15,983 bases of DNA from assembly GCA_050741255.1 (NCBI GenBank), contig JBOIEQ010000102.1, forward strand, positions 1 through 15,983. Reading direction: 5' to 3'. The stretch comes from CAZXNF01 sp050741255 (lineage in GTDB: Bacteria > Pseudomonadota > Gammaproteobacteria > Burkholderiales > SG8-41). The position numbers and the translations under genes are program-made. The notes beneath the pieces are model-generated. The model searched no databases, had not been told where the DNA came from, and saw only the letters and a list, made by a program, of their open reading frames with translations. Shown piece by piece: positions 7,307 to 13,996 of this stretch; within the stretch, counting starts at the first letter, position 1, and every line of letters begins with the position of its first letter.

Positions 7307-9441
7307 ACGCGCCGACCAAGCTGCCGAGCATGCTGGTCGCGAACCCGCGCCTGAGCCGCTGGGTGCGCTTCAACACCGACCGGTCCGTCACCATCTGCAC
7401 GGGCCGCGTGGAAATCGGCCAGGGCGTCCTCACCGCAATGGCGCAGATCGCCGCCGAGGAGCTGGACGTCGCACTCGACCAGGTGAAGATCGTCGGCGGC
7501 GATACCCTCCTGACGCCGGACGAAGGCCACACCTCCGGCAGCCGCTCCATCGACGAAGGCGGCACCGCCATGCGCCATGCCTGCGCCGAAGCGCGCCAGG
7601 TGCTGTTGCAGGCCGCCGCGCAAACCCTCGACATCCCCGCCGACAAGCTGACCGTCGAGCGCGGCAGCATCAGCGGCCTCGACCGCATCCGCCACGTCAG
7701 CTACTGGGAGTTACCGCACGCCGAGCTGCTCGATCGCGACGCCACCGCGGGCGTGAAGGCGAAGCCCGTCGCCAGCCACACCATCGTCGGCAAGAACACG
7801 CCGCGCCTGGACATCCCCGACAAGGTCACCGGCAATCCCCGCTTCGTCGCCGACATCGACCTGCCCGGCATGCTGTTCGGGCGCGTGGTGCGGCCGCCCT
7901 CCTACGACGCGCAACTGGAATCCTTCGACGAAGCCGCGATCCGCAAGTTGCCAGGCGTGGTGGCGGTGGTCCGCGACGGCAACTTCCTCGGCGTCGTCGC
8001 CGAGCGCGAGGAACAGGCGGTCAAGGCACGCAAGGCGGCGATCGCCGCGGCACGCTGGAAGGAAACGCCACTGCCGACCGATGCGGCGGACATCTACCGC
8101 TATCTCGAAACCCGCCGGACCACCGACAGCGTGGTCTTCGAGACCACGGATGCGGCCGCCAAGACCCGCGGGACGCGCAGCTTTGAAGCGCGCTACGTGA
8201 AGCCCTATCTCGCGCACGCCTCCATCGGCCCGTCCTGCGCGCTGGCGCGGATCGTGGACGGCAGGATCGAGGTGTGGACGCACAGCCAGGGCGTGTATCC
8301 CCTGCAGCGCGACCTCGCGGTGGTGTTCGATGTGCCGGCGGAGTCCATCATCGCGCATCACGTCGACGGCTCCGGCTGCTACGGCCACAACGGGGCCGAC
8401 GATGCGGCGCTCGACGCCATCCTGCTCGCGCGCGCGGTGCCCGGCCGGCCGGTGCAGGTGCAGTGGATGCGCGAGGACGAATGCGCGTGGGAGCCTTTCG
8501 GCCCGGCGATGGTCGTCAAGACCGGCGCAACCCTGGATGCGGGCGGCAATATCGTGGACTGGTGCTTCGACCTGTGGAGCAACGGCCACACGCAGCGTCC
8601 GGGCGCCGCGAAGGCGACCGGGCCCGTGTGCTCGCTGCTCGCCTCGTGGCACCTCGCCAAACCGGTCGCGCGCGTGCCGCAAGGCGATCCGCCGATGGCG
8701 GGCGGCGGCGGCATGGCGCGCAACGCGCAGGTGCTGTACGACCTCCCCAACCAGCGCGTGGTCGCGCACCGCGTGGAGGAAATGCCGCTGCGTGTCTCTA
8801 CCCTGCGCGCGCTGGGCGCCTACGCCAACGTGTTCGCGGGCGAGTCGTTCATGGACGAACTCGCCGCCGCCGCGGGCGCGGACCCAGTCGAGTTCCGGCT
8901 GCGGCACCTGAAGGATCCCCGCGCGCGCGCGGTCATCGAACTGGCGGCGCAGAAGGCCGGCTGGCGCGCCGGCGAGGCGAGCGACGGCACCAAGGGGCGC
9001 GGCATCGCCTTCGCCCGCTACAAGAACGGCTACGGCTATTTCGCGGTAGTGATCGAGGTCGCGCTGGAACCGGAACTGCGCGTGACGCGCGCGGTATCGG
9101 CGGTGGACGTGGGCATGGCCGTCAATCCCGACGGCATCGCCAACCAGACCGAGGGCGGCATCATCCAGGCCATCAGCTGGACGCTGAAGGAACAGGTGAA
9201 CTTCGACCGCGAACGGGTGCTGTCGCGCGACTGGGAAACCTATCCCATCCTCACCTTCCCGGAAGTCCCGCACGTGGAAGTGCATCTGATCAACCGCCCC
9301 GACGAGAAACCGCTCGGCGCGGGCGAGACGCCCACCGGCCCGACCGCCGCCGCCATCAACAACGCGATTTCGCACGCGCTGGGCATCCGCCTGCGCGAGC
9401 TGCCGCTCACGCGCGAACGGATCATCGCCGCGCTCGCCTGA
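7303..9441 (+). CDS. Molybdopterin-binding catalytic subunit of a molybdenum hydroxylase (IorB/NicB-like)
   Basis: This 712-residue subunit of the xanthine dehydrogenase superfamily inserts a water-derived oxygen into a substrate, typically an N-heteroaromatic. The N-terminal cofactor-binding part has 'SVTICTGRVEIGQGVLTAMAQIAAEELDV' split over residues about 30-60. The hammerhead-like segment 'PRFVADIDLPGMLFGRVVRPP' is near residue 183. 'DGSGCYGHNGADDAA' lies at 355-369 and replaces the more common GGFG(G/R)K type loop, a variant I associate with the nicotinate-dehydrogenase-like branch. The catalytic Glu is Glu675 in 'PLGAGETPTGP'. No Tat signal and no haem CxxCH motif occurs. The open frame extends upstream to 6682 only as a shadow of the iron-sulfur gene. 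The real start is the ATG at 7303. There is no FAD subunit gene nearby, consistent with the two-subunit IorAB type. The substrate is unknown. Confidence 0.93.
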   Translation: MNAPTKLPSMLVANPRLSRWVRFNTDRSVTICTGRVEIGQGVLTAMAQIAAEELDVALDQVKIVGGDTLLTPDEGHTSGSRSIDEGGTAMRHACAEARQVLLQAAAQTLDIPADKLTVERGSISGLDRIRHVSYWELPHAELLDRDATAGVKAKPVASHTIVGKNTPRLDIPDKVTGNPRFVADIDLPGMLFGRVVRPPSYDAQLESFDEAAIRKLPGVVAVVRDGNFLGVVAEREEQAVKARKAAIAAARWKETPLPTDAADIYRYLETRRTTDSVVFETTDAAAKTRGTRSFEARYVKPYLAHASIGPSCALARIVDGRIEVWTHSQGVYPLQRDLAVVFDVPAESIIAHHVDGSGCYGHNGADDAALDAILLARAVPGRPVQVQWMREDECAWEPFGPAMVVKTGATLDAGGNIVDWCFDLWSNGHTQRPGAAKATGPVCSLLASWHLAKPVARVPQGDPPMAGGGGMARNAQVLYDLPNQRVVAHRVEEMPLRVSTLRALGAYANVFAGESFMDELAAAAGADPVEFRLRHLKDPRARAVIELAAQKAGWRAGEASDGTKGRGIAFARYKNGYGYFAVVIEVALEPELRVTRAVSAVDVGMAVNPDGIANQTEGGIIQAISWTLKEQVNFDRERVLSRDWETYPILTFPEVPHVEVHLINRPDEKPLGAGETPTGPTAAAINNAISHALGIRLRELPLTRERIIAALA

Positions 9442-9455
9442 CCTGGAGGAACGCC

Positions 9456-10235
9456 ATGAAAATCAAAACCAACGGCATCGACACCTGGTACGACGTGACG
9501 GGCACGGGCCCGTGGCTCGTGCTGTCGCATTCGCTTGCCTGCAATTCCCACATGTGGGATCCGCAGATGGCGGAACTGACGCAGCGCTACAAGGTGCTGC
9601 GCTACGACACGCGCGGCCATGGCCAGAGCGGGGCGCCGGCCGGCGCCTATACCCTCGATCAGCTCGCCGACGACGCGAAGGCGCTGTTTGACGCGCTGGG
9701 CGTGAAGGACCCGCACTGGTGCGGCCTGTCGATGGGCGGGATGATCGGCCAGACGCTGGCGCTCAAGTACCCCGGCGTGGCGAAAAGCCTGGTCCTTGCA
9801 GACACCACCAGCCGCTACCCGGCGGAAGCCGTCCCGCTGTGGATGGATCGCATCAGGACCGCGCAGGAAAAAGGCATGGGGGCGCTGGTCGAAGGCACGC
9901 TCGGCCGCTGGTTCACCGACCCCTATCGCGCAGCGCATCCGGACGTGATGAAACTCGTGGGCGGCTGGATCGCCGCGACGCCGGTCGACGGCTACGCGGG
10001 CTGCTGCCACGCCCTGCCGCAGATCAACGTCACCGACCGCCTGAAAGAGATCAAGGTGCCCGCGCTGGTGATCGTCGGCGAGCAGGACATGGGCACGCCA
10101 CCCGCAATGGCGCGCGCCATCCACGAGGCACTGCCCGGTTCCAGGCTGGTGCTGATTCCGAGCGCCGCGCACCTCTCGAACATGGAGCAGCCGGCGGCGT
10201 TCACCAAAGCGCTGCTGGACTTCCTGCCGAAGTAA
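9456..10235 (+). CDS. Alpha/beta hydrolase, 3-oxoadipate enol-lactonase-like
   Basis: This 259-residue soluble hydrolase has a complete triad: nucleophile Ser92 in 'GLSMGG', acid Asp211 in 'VGEQDMGTP' and His239 in 'SAAHLSNM'. 'GTGPWLVLSHSLACNSHMWDPQM' gives the oxyanion-hole region, and 'VLRYDTRGHGQSGAP' follows. Length and layout match the PcaD / enol-lactonase group. These enzymes open lactones or esters in aromatic ring-degradation pathways. A strong GGAGGA (9445-9450) sits between the hydroxylase stop and this ATG, only 14 bp apart, so the gene is the third member of the operon. A joint role downstream of ring hydroxylation is likely but inferred. Sequence alone does not separate enol-lactonase from other esterase activities. 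Confidence 0.9.
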   Translation: MKIKTNGIDTWYDVTGTGPWLVLSHSLACNSHMWDPQMAELTQRYKVLRYDTRGHGQSGAPAGAYTLDQLADDAKALFDALGVKDPHWCGLSMGGMIGQTLALKYPGVAKSLVLADTTSRYPAEAVPLWMDRIRTAQEKGMGALVEGTLGRWFTDPYRAAHPDVMKLVGGWIAATPVDGYAGCCHALPQINVTDRLKEIKVPALVIVGEQDMGTPPAMARAIHEALPGSRLVLIPSAAHLSNMEQPAAFTKALLDFLPK

Positions 10236-10243
10236 GCGGGATG

Positions 10244-10368
10244 TTTTCCCCTTCTTCGCAAGGAGGGGTCGCCGCGGAGCGGCGGGGGGTGGTCGGCTGG
10301 CGAGGGAAGGAAGACCCTACCACCCCTTCCGCTGGCGCTCCCTCCCCGCCTTGCCAAGGCGGGGAAAA
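10244..10368. repeat. 125-bp intergenic inverted-repeat element
   Basis: The outer 25 bases at 10244-10268 match the reverse complement of 10344-10368 at 21 of 25 positions, both ends beginning TTTTCCCC when read inward. The right arm contains a further perfect 10+1+10 hairpin (10344-10364), and a GGGGTGGT-like block inside pairs with ACCACCCC near 10318-10326. It lies between the convergent hydrolase and THX genes. T-runs are on the wrong side of the stem for a classical terminator in either direction. It resembles dispersed GC-rich intergenic repeats of proteobacteria (REP/MITE-like), but copy number cannot be judged here. Confidence 0.6.
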
Positions 10369-10380
10369 ACGCGGAACGGA

Positions 10381-10494
10381 CTAGCGGGACTTCTTGGCGG
10401 GTACCGCTTTCTTCGCGGGCTTGCGCTTCCGCGTATTGCCGTAGGAACTCTTGAAGGTCTTGCCCTTGCGCGTGCGTTTGTCGCCCTTGCCCAT
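10381..10494 (-). CDS. Small 30S ribosomal protein THX (bS31 type)
   Basis: This 37-residue, very basic protein begins 'MGKGDKRTRKGKTFKSSYGN' and continues with 'TRKRKPAKKAVPAKKSR'. The start 'MGKGDKxTxKGKxFxxSYGxxRxxK' is the hallmark of THX, the small protein first seen bound to the top of the Thermus 30S head and present in many proteobacteria. The Lys/Ala/Pro-rich last dozen residues are an extension relative to the Thermus protein. Start support: AAAGGA lies about seven bases before the ATG. A good promoter (10533-10561) lies just upstream. It follows the small membrane protein gene on the same strand with a 63-bp gap. It is short enough to be missed by automatic gene callers. Confidence 0.88.
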   Translation of the reverse strand: MGKGDKRTRKGKTFKSSYGNTRKRKPAKKAVPAKKSR

Positions 10495-10532
10495 GTCGCT
10501 TCCTTTGGTGGGTGCGGTTTGAAGTGGGCCGA

Positions 10533-10561
10533 ACAATAGAGAAATCGGACGGCGCGGTCAA
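10533..10561 (-). promoter_or_regulatory. Sigma-70-type promoter for the THX gene
   Basis: On the minus strand TTGACC (10561-10556) and TATTGT (10538-10533) are separated by exactly 17 bases. The -35 matches consensus at five of six positions and the -10 at four of six. The -35 overlaps the stop codon of the upstream membrane protein gene. A start near 10526 would give a leader of about 30 bases carrying the THX ribosome site. This allows expression of THX independently of the egtD operon. Confidence 0.6.
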
Positions 10562-11001
10562 CGCCGGCGGGCGCGATGAACGTCGATCTCCGCCGCGGCC
10601 GCCGGCGGCAGCCGCAACCGGAGCGTGCCAGCGCTGTCTTCGATGTCCACTTCATAACAGCTGCCCACGATGAGCGCCTGGTGTTCGGCGCGCACGACGC
10701 TCGCCCACGGCACCACGAACGGCGGGTGGCCCGGGCGGAACAGGAACATGGCGCTGCAATGGAGGCCTTGCGGCAGGCAGGCAACGCGCACGACGTTGCG
10801 ATAACCCGCGAAGAGGCTGCGGAAACGCGCGTACCAGGCCGTGTAGACGGGGCCGGTCGGCACGGTCGTGGCAGGATGGCGCCGCGCGAACGCGCGCCAG
10901 CCAGCCCCCGCCAGTCCGAGCGAAACGCCGACCCAGAGCGCAACGAACAAGGCGCTGAACACGACCGGGGCGAGCCAGGGCGCCAGTGTGGTGTCAGTCA
11001 T
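10558..11001 (-). CDS. Uncharacterised single-span membrane protein coupled to egtD
   Basis: The product is 147 residues from the ATG at 11001. GGAGG lies about seven bases upstream, so this start is chosen over one seven codons earlier. One clear membrane segment spans about residues 10-34 ('LAPVVFSALFVALWVGVSLGLAGAGW'), with basic residues after it, so the remainder is probably cytoplasmic. The soluble part has alternating beta-like strands ('LHCSAMFLFRPGHPPFVVPWASV', 'SCYEVDIEDSAGTLRLRLPP'), resembling a small PH-like or YdbT-like beta domain, though I do not recognise the family. Its ATG overlaps the egtD stop (ATGA at 11001-10998), so it is translated with egtD. A link to ergothioneine handling is suggested only by this coupling. 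Confidence 0.8.
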   Translation of the reverse strand: MTDTTLAPWLAPVVFSALFVALWVGVSLGLAGAGWRAFARRHPATTVPTGPVYTAWYARFRSLFAGYRNVVRVACLPQGLHCSAMFLFRPGHPPFVVPWASVVRAEHQALIVGSCYEVDIEDSAGTLRLRLPPAAAAEIDVHRARRR

Positions 11002-11975
11002 GATCCCGCCTCCGCGAAACAATGCACGGCAAACAGCCGTGCGGGATCCGTCCAGACGGCCACCGGCGCATAGCCCGCATCGCGTCCCAGGGCCCGGAAC
11101 TCTTCCAGCGAATATTTGCAGGAAATCTCGGTGTGGATGGTCTCGCCGGCGGCGAAGCCGAAACGCCGCCCCGCCACCGTCACGGTCTGCGCGCGCAGGC
11201 TCTCGAGATGCATTTCGACGCGGCCGAGATACCCGTCGTAAAAGGCTTTGTGCCGGAACGCGGCGAGATCGAAGTCGGCGCCGAGCTCGCGGTTGAAGCG
11301 CACGAGCAGGTTCAGGTTGAACTGCGCCGTGACGCCCGCCGCGTCGTTATAGGCCGCGCGCAGCAGCCCCGGATCCTTCTTCAGGTCCACGCCGATCAGC
11401 AGCGCGCCGTCCGCGCCCAGCAGCGGCTTCCAGCGCTCGAGGAAGGCGAACGCCTCCCCGCGGTTGAAGTTGCCGATCGTCGAGCCCGGGAAGTACAGCA
11501 CGCGCCGGCGCACGTCCTGTCCGTCCAGGACCGGCGGCAGCGTCACCGGCAGCGCGAAGTCGGCGCGGACCGGCACGATGCGCAAGTCAGGGAACGCCCG
11601 CGCGAGCGTATCGCAGGAGGCCTTGAGTTGTTCGGCCGCGATGTCCACCGGCACGAACACCGGCGGCGCCAGGTGCTCGAGCAGCAGCCGTGTTTTCTCG
11701 CCGCTGCCGCAGCCGATCTCGATCAGCGCGCAGCCCTCGCCCAGCACCGCGGCCATGTCGGCCGCGTGCGTGCGCATGATCGCCAGCTCGGTGCGCGTCG
11801 GGTAGTACTCGGGGAGCACGCAGATCGCGTCGAACAGCTCGCAGCCGCGCGCGTCATAGAAAAACTTCGGGGCGATCGTCTTTTGCGGACGGGCGAGCCC
11901 GGCGAGCACCTCGTCGCGCAGGCTCACGGCCGGCGGCGCGAGGTCCGTCAGTTCGGCGACGCCGGCGTGGTGCAT
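10998..11975 (-). CDS. egtD: L-histidine N-alpha-methyltransferase EgtD
   Basis: This 325-residue enzyme trimethylates histidine to hercynine with S-adenosylmethionine, the first step of ergothioneine synthesis. Motifs are 'KTIAPKFFYDARGCELFDAI' (32-51), 'PEYYPTRTE' (55-63), the SAM loop 'IEIGCGSGEKT' (85-95), 'YFPGSTIGNF' (161-170) and 'DPGLLRAAYND' (201-211). 'NLNLLVRFNRELGADFD' and 'IHTEISCKYS' (280-289) follow. Tyr58, Asn169, Tyr209, Glu283 and Ser285 lie where the mycobacterial enzyme holds the histidine substrate, as I recall it, so histidine specificity is likely retained. The ATG at 11975 is preferred. The open frame runs 42 codons further up into the oxidoreductase gene with low-complexity Arg-rich text. 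No strong ribosome site is seen. It lies downstream of the quinone oxidoreductase and is coupled to the membrane protein gene. Confidence 0.95.
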   Translation of the reverse strand: MHHAGVAELTDLAPPAVSLRDEVLAGLARPQKTIAPKFFYDARGCELFDAICVLPEYYPTRTELAIMRTHAADMAAVLGEGCALIEIGCGSGEKTRLLLEHLAPPVFVPVDIAAEQLKASCDTLARAFPDLRIVPVRADFALPVTLPPVLDGQDVRRRVLYFPGSTIGNFNRGEAFAFLERWKPLLGADGALLIGVDLKKDPGLLRAAYNDAAGVTAQFNLNLLVRFNRELGADFDLAAFRHKAFYDGYLGRVEMHLESLRAQTVTVAGRRFGFAAGETIHTEISCKYSLEEFRALGRDAGYAPVAVWTDPARLFAVHCFAEAGS

Positions 11976-12033
11976 CAGGAATGACCCAGGGGAAGCGGGA
12001 TCCGGCGGTCCGGAGCGGGCGCAGGCAGGCCCG

Positions 12034-13005
12034 TTACGGCAACAGCACCGTCGACCCCGTCGTCTTGCGCCCCTCGAGATCACGGTGCGCCTGCGCGGCA
12101 TCCCGCAGCGGGTAGGTCTGGTTGATGGAGATCTTCACCTTTTTGCTCTTCACCACCGCGAAGAGGTCGCGCGCCGCGGCGAGCAGATCCTTGCGCTCGG
12201 CCGTGTAGGTGAACAGCGTCGGCCGCGTCAGGAACAGCGAGCCTTTCGCCGCGAGCACGCCGGGATTGAATTGCGTGAGCGCGCCAGAGGCGTTGCCGAA
12301 GCTCACCAGCATGCCGAGCGGCGCCAGGCAGTCGAGCGACAGCATGAAGGTATCCTTGCCGACGCCGTCGTACACCACCGGCACGCCCTTGCCCTTGGTG
12401 ATCGCCTTCACGCGTTCGACAAAGTTCTCCTGCGAGGTGACGATGACATGCTTGCACCCGCACTGCTTCGCGATCGCCGCCTTCTCCGTCGAACCGACCG
12501 TGCCGATCACGGTGGCGCCGAGGTGCTTCGCCCACTGGCACAGGATCTGACCGACGCCGCCGGCGGCCGCATGCACGAGGATGGTGTCGCCCTTCTTCAC
12601 CTTGTAGGTGCGGCGGATGAGGTACCACGACGTCATGCCCTTCAGCATGATCGCGGCCGCCACCTTGTCGTCGAGGCCCTTGGGAATCTTCACCAGCCGC
12701 GCCACGGGCCGCAGCAGCACTTCCGCGTACGACCCGATCGGGTTCGCCCACGCCACGTGGTCGCCCTTCCTGAAGTCCTTCACTTTCGGGCCCACCGCCT
12801 CGACCACGCCTGCGCCTTCGCTGCCGAGCGTCATGGGCAAAGGCATCGGGTACAGGCCGCTACGGTGGTAGGTGTCGATGTAGTTCAAGCCGACCGCGGT
12901 GGTGCGGACGCGGACTTCGCCCGGGCCGGGATCGCCGACCTGGACTTCTTCCCACTGCATGACTTCGGGACCGCCGGTCTGGGTGATGCGGATGGCGTGG
13001 GGCAT
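12034..13005 (-). CDS. NADPH:quinone oxidoreductase (zinc-free MDR family)
   Basis: This 323-residue medium-chain dehydrogenase/reductase is of the QOR type. The N-terminal GroES-like domain has 'AVGLNYIDTYHRSGLYP' (37-53) and 'LPMTLGSEGAGVVEAVG'. The Rossmann domain has the NADPH loop 'VHAAAGGVGQILCQWAKHLGATVIGTVGS' starting at residue 144. The C-terminus 'HRDLEGRKTTGSTVLLP' is typical of QorA. The zinc-binding cysteines of alcohol dehydrogenases are absent, as expected. QOR enzymes reduce quinones or enones by one electron or hydride and protect against oxidative stress. GGAGGA lies upstream of the ATG. The egtD start is 58 bp downstream on the same strand, so both may be transcribed together, which would group two oxidative-stress functions. 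A TACAAT box and an inverted repeat lie just upstream. Confidence 0.95.
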   Translation of the reverse strand: MPHAIRITQTGGPEVMQWEEVQVGDPGPGEVRVRTTAVGLNYIDTYHRSGLYPMPLPMTLGSEGAGVVEAVGPKVKDFRKGDHVAWANPIGSYAEVLLRPVARLVKIPKGLDDKVAAAIMLKGMTSWYLIRRTYKVKKGDTILVHAAAGGVGQILCQWAKHLGATVIGTVGSTEKAAIAKQCGCKHVIVTSQENFVERVKAITKGKGVPVVYDGVGKDTFMLSLDCLAPLGMLVSFGNASGALTQFNPGVLAAKGSLFLTRPTLFTYTAERKDLLAAARDLFAVVKSKKVKISINQTYPLRDAAQAHRDLEGRKTTGSTVLLP

Positions 13006-13031
13006 GGCTCGTTCCTCCGGAAGGGACGGGC

Positions 13032-13059
13032 ATTGTAAACGCTCCGCGTGGCCGCGGAG
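13032..13059 (-). promoter_or_regulatory. Candidate promoter -10 box with adjacent 18-bp inverted repeat upstream of the quinone oxidoreductase
   Basis: TACAAT (13037-13032, minus strand) lies 26 bases before the start codon and is a good -10 element. Four bases upstream is a perfect inverted repeat, CTCCGCG (13042-13048), TGGC, CGCGGAG (13053-13059). It occupies the spacer and -35 area, where no consensus -35 is seen. The arrangement fits a regulated promoter whose operator overlaps the polymerase site. The regulator is unknown. Confidence 0.4.
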
Positions 13060-13075
13060 GACCGGCGGGCGGAAC

Positions 13076-13939
13076 TCAATCGTGCTCTAGGCAGGTCTTG
13101 CCTTTTGCCTCTGCCTTGGCAATCAAACGGCTGATTCTTGACACTGACAGCCCGGCTGTCCTGGCGATGGCCGTCTGCGTGTGCCCGCTGCGATAGGAAT
13201 GCACGATCGCCTCATCCCTCTGCATGCTCTTGAAATAGTCCTTCAGCGCCCGGGCCACAAGCCGGCGCTGCGCGCGCGGCACCTCGCGTTCCGATCCCGC
13301 ACCCGCTTTTGCCTACATGCGCTCGACGAAGGCTTCGCCGCCCAGAAAGACCTGACCGGACAATCCCTCCTCCCACAGCCTCACGCCGCGTCCCTGGGCC
13401 ACAAAACGGGCATACGCCGCGGGACCGTCCCGACGCGGCGCGCGTACGGCGAGCCGACGGTGCAACGACGCACTGTCGTGCCAGTCCGGGCCGGCTCCGC
13501 GGCCCGTGTGCGATCGATAGCTGCTCCAGTACCAGTCCTGCGGCCGCCTGGCCATGCGGGCCCGCACGGGGTTCAGATCGACGTAGCGGCAGACTTCCAG
13601 GAAATACGCTTCCTCATCCACCACCACGGCTTAGAAACGTCCCTGGAACAAGTGCCCAATCTTGGCGTGACGCCGGTTGTAGCGTTGCGTGTAAACGCCG
13701 TTGATGTGCCGTATCAGGCGCGAGAGGTTGGGCTGCCGGGTTTGCACCACGAGGTGAAAGTGATTGCTCATCAGGAAGTAGGCGAAGGCGGTCGCATCGA
13801 AGCGCTCAAGGCCTTGCCCGACGACTTCCAGCCATGCCGCGCGGTCGGCGTCGTCTTCGAAGATCGGCTCGCGACGGTCGCCACGCGAGCTCACATGGTA
13901 GAGCGCGCCTTCAAACTCCAGTCACAGGGGGCGAGACAT
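13076..13939 (-). pseudogene. REP-associated tyrosine transposase (RAYT, Y1_Tnp/IS200-like), broken by three in-frame stops
   Basis: One continuous reading frame of 288 codons (ATG at 13939) gives a full-length RAYT if three stops are ignored. It begins MSRPL-stop-LEFEGALYHVSSRGDRREP and has the HUH motif 'MSNHFHLVVQT' (His60, His62) and 'INGVYTQRYNRRH' with the likely catalytic Tyr. 'GHLFQGRF' is followed by the second stop, and 'CRYVDLNPVRARM' and 'WYWSSYR' come after it. The third stop precedes a C-terminal helix-turn-helix tail 'HTQTAIARTAGLSVSRISRLIAKAEAK'. The stops are TGA at codon 6 (13924-13922, from CGA Arg), TAA at codon 103 (13633-13631, probably from AAA Lys) and TAG at codon 209 (13315-13313, from CAG Gln). 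No frameshift is seen. RAYTs are single-copy domesticated transposases linked to REP repeats. This copy should be inactive. Confidence 0.9.
13094..13109 (+). repeat. Left terminal inverted repeat of the RAYT element
   Basis: GGTCTTGCCTTTTGCC here is the reverse complement of GGCAAAAAGGCAAGACC at 13963-13979 apart from one extra A. It overlaps the last codons of the transposase frame. With the right copy it brackets an 886-bp unit containing the whole transposase frame. Similar GGTCTTGC-type sequences flank RAYT genes in many proteobacteria, which is family knowledge recalled rather than searched. Confidence 0.65.
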
Positions 13940-13962
13940 ACGCGGAAGTTACTGACGAGACT

Positions 13963-13979
13963 GGCAAAAAGGCAAGACC
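13963..13979 (-). repeat. Right terminal inverted repeat of the RAYT element
   Basis: GGCAAAAAGGCAAGACC lies 24 bases upstream of the transposase ATG and mirrors the left copy at 13094-13109. No target-site duplication is obvious outside the two repeats. The sequence beyond this repeat passes within 18 bases into a scrap of RHS gene. Confidence 0.65.
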
Positions 13980-13996
13980 CGACCCCCTCGCTGCTC

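Noticed and set aside
7711..9375. 554-codon minus-strand open frame opposite the molybdopterin subunit
   Set aside because: It is the complement of a clearly conserved gene, with His/Arg/Gly-rich text and no motifs. Long antisense frames are expected in high-GC DNA.
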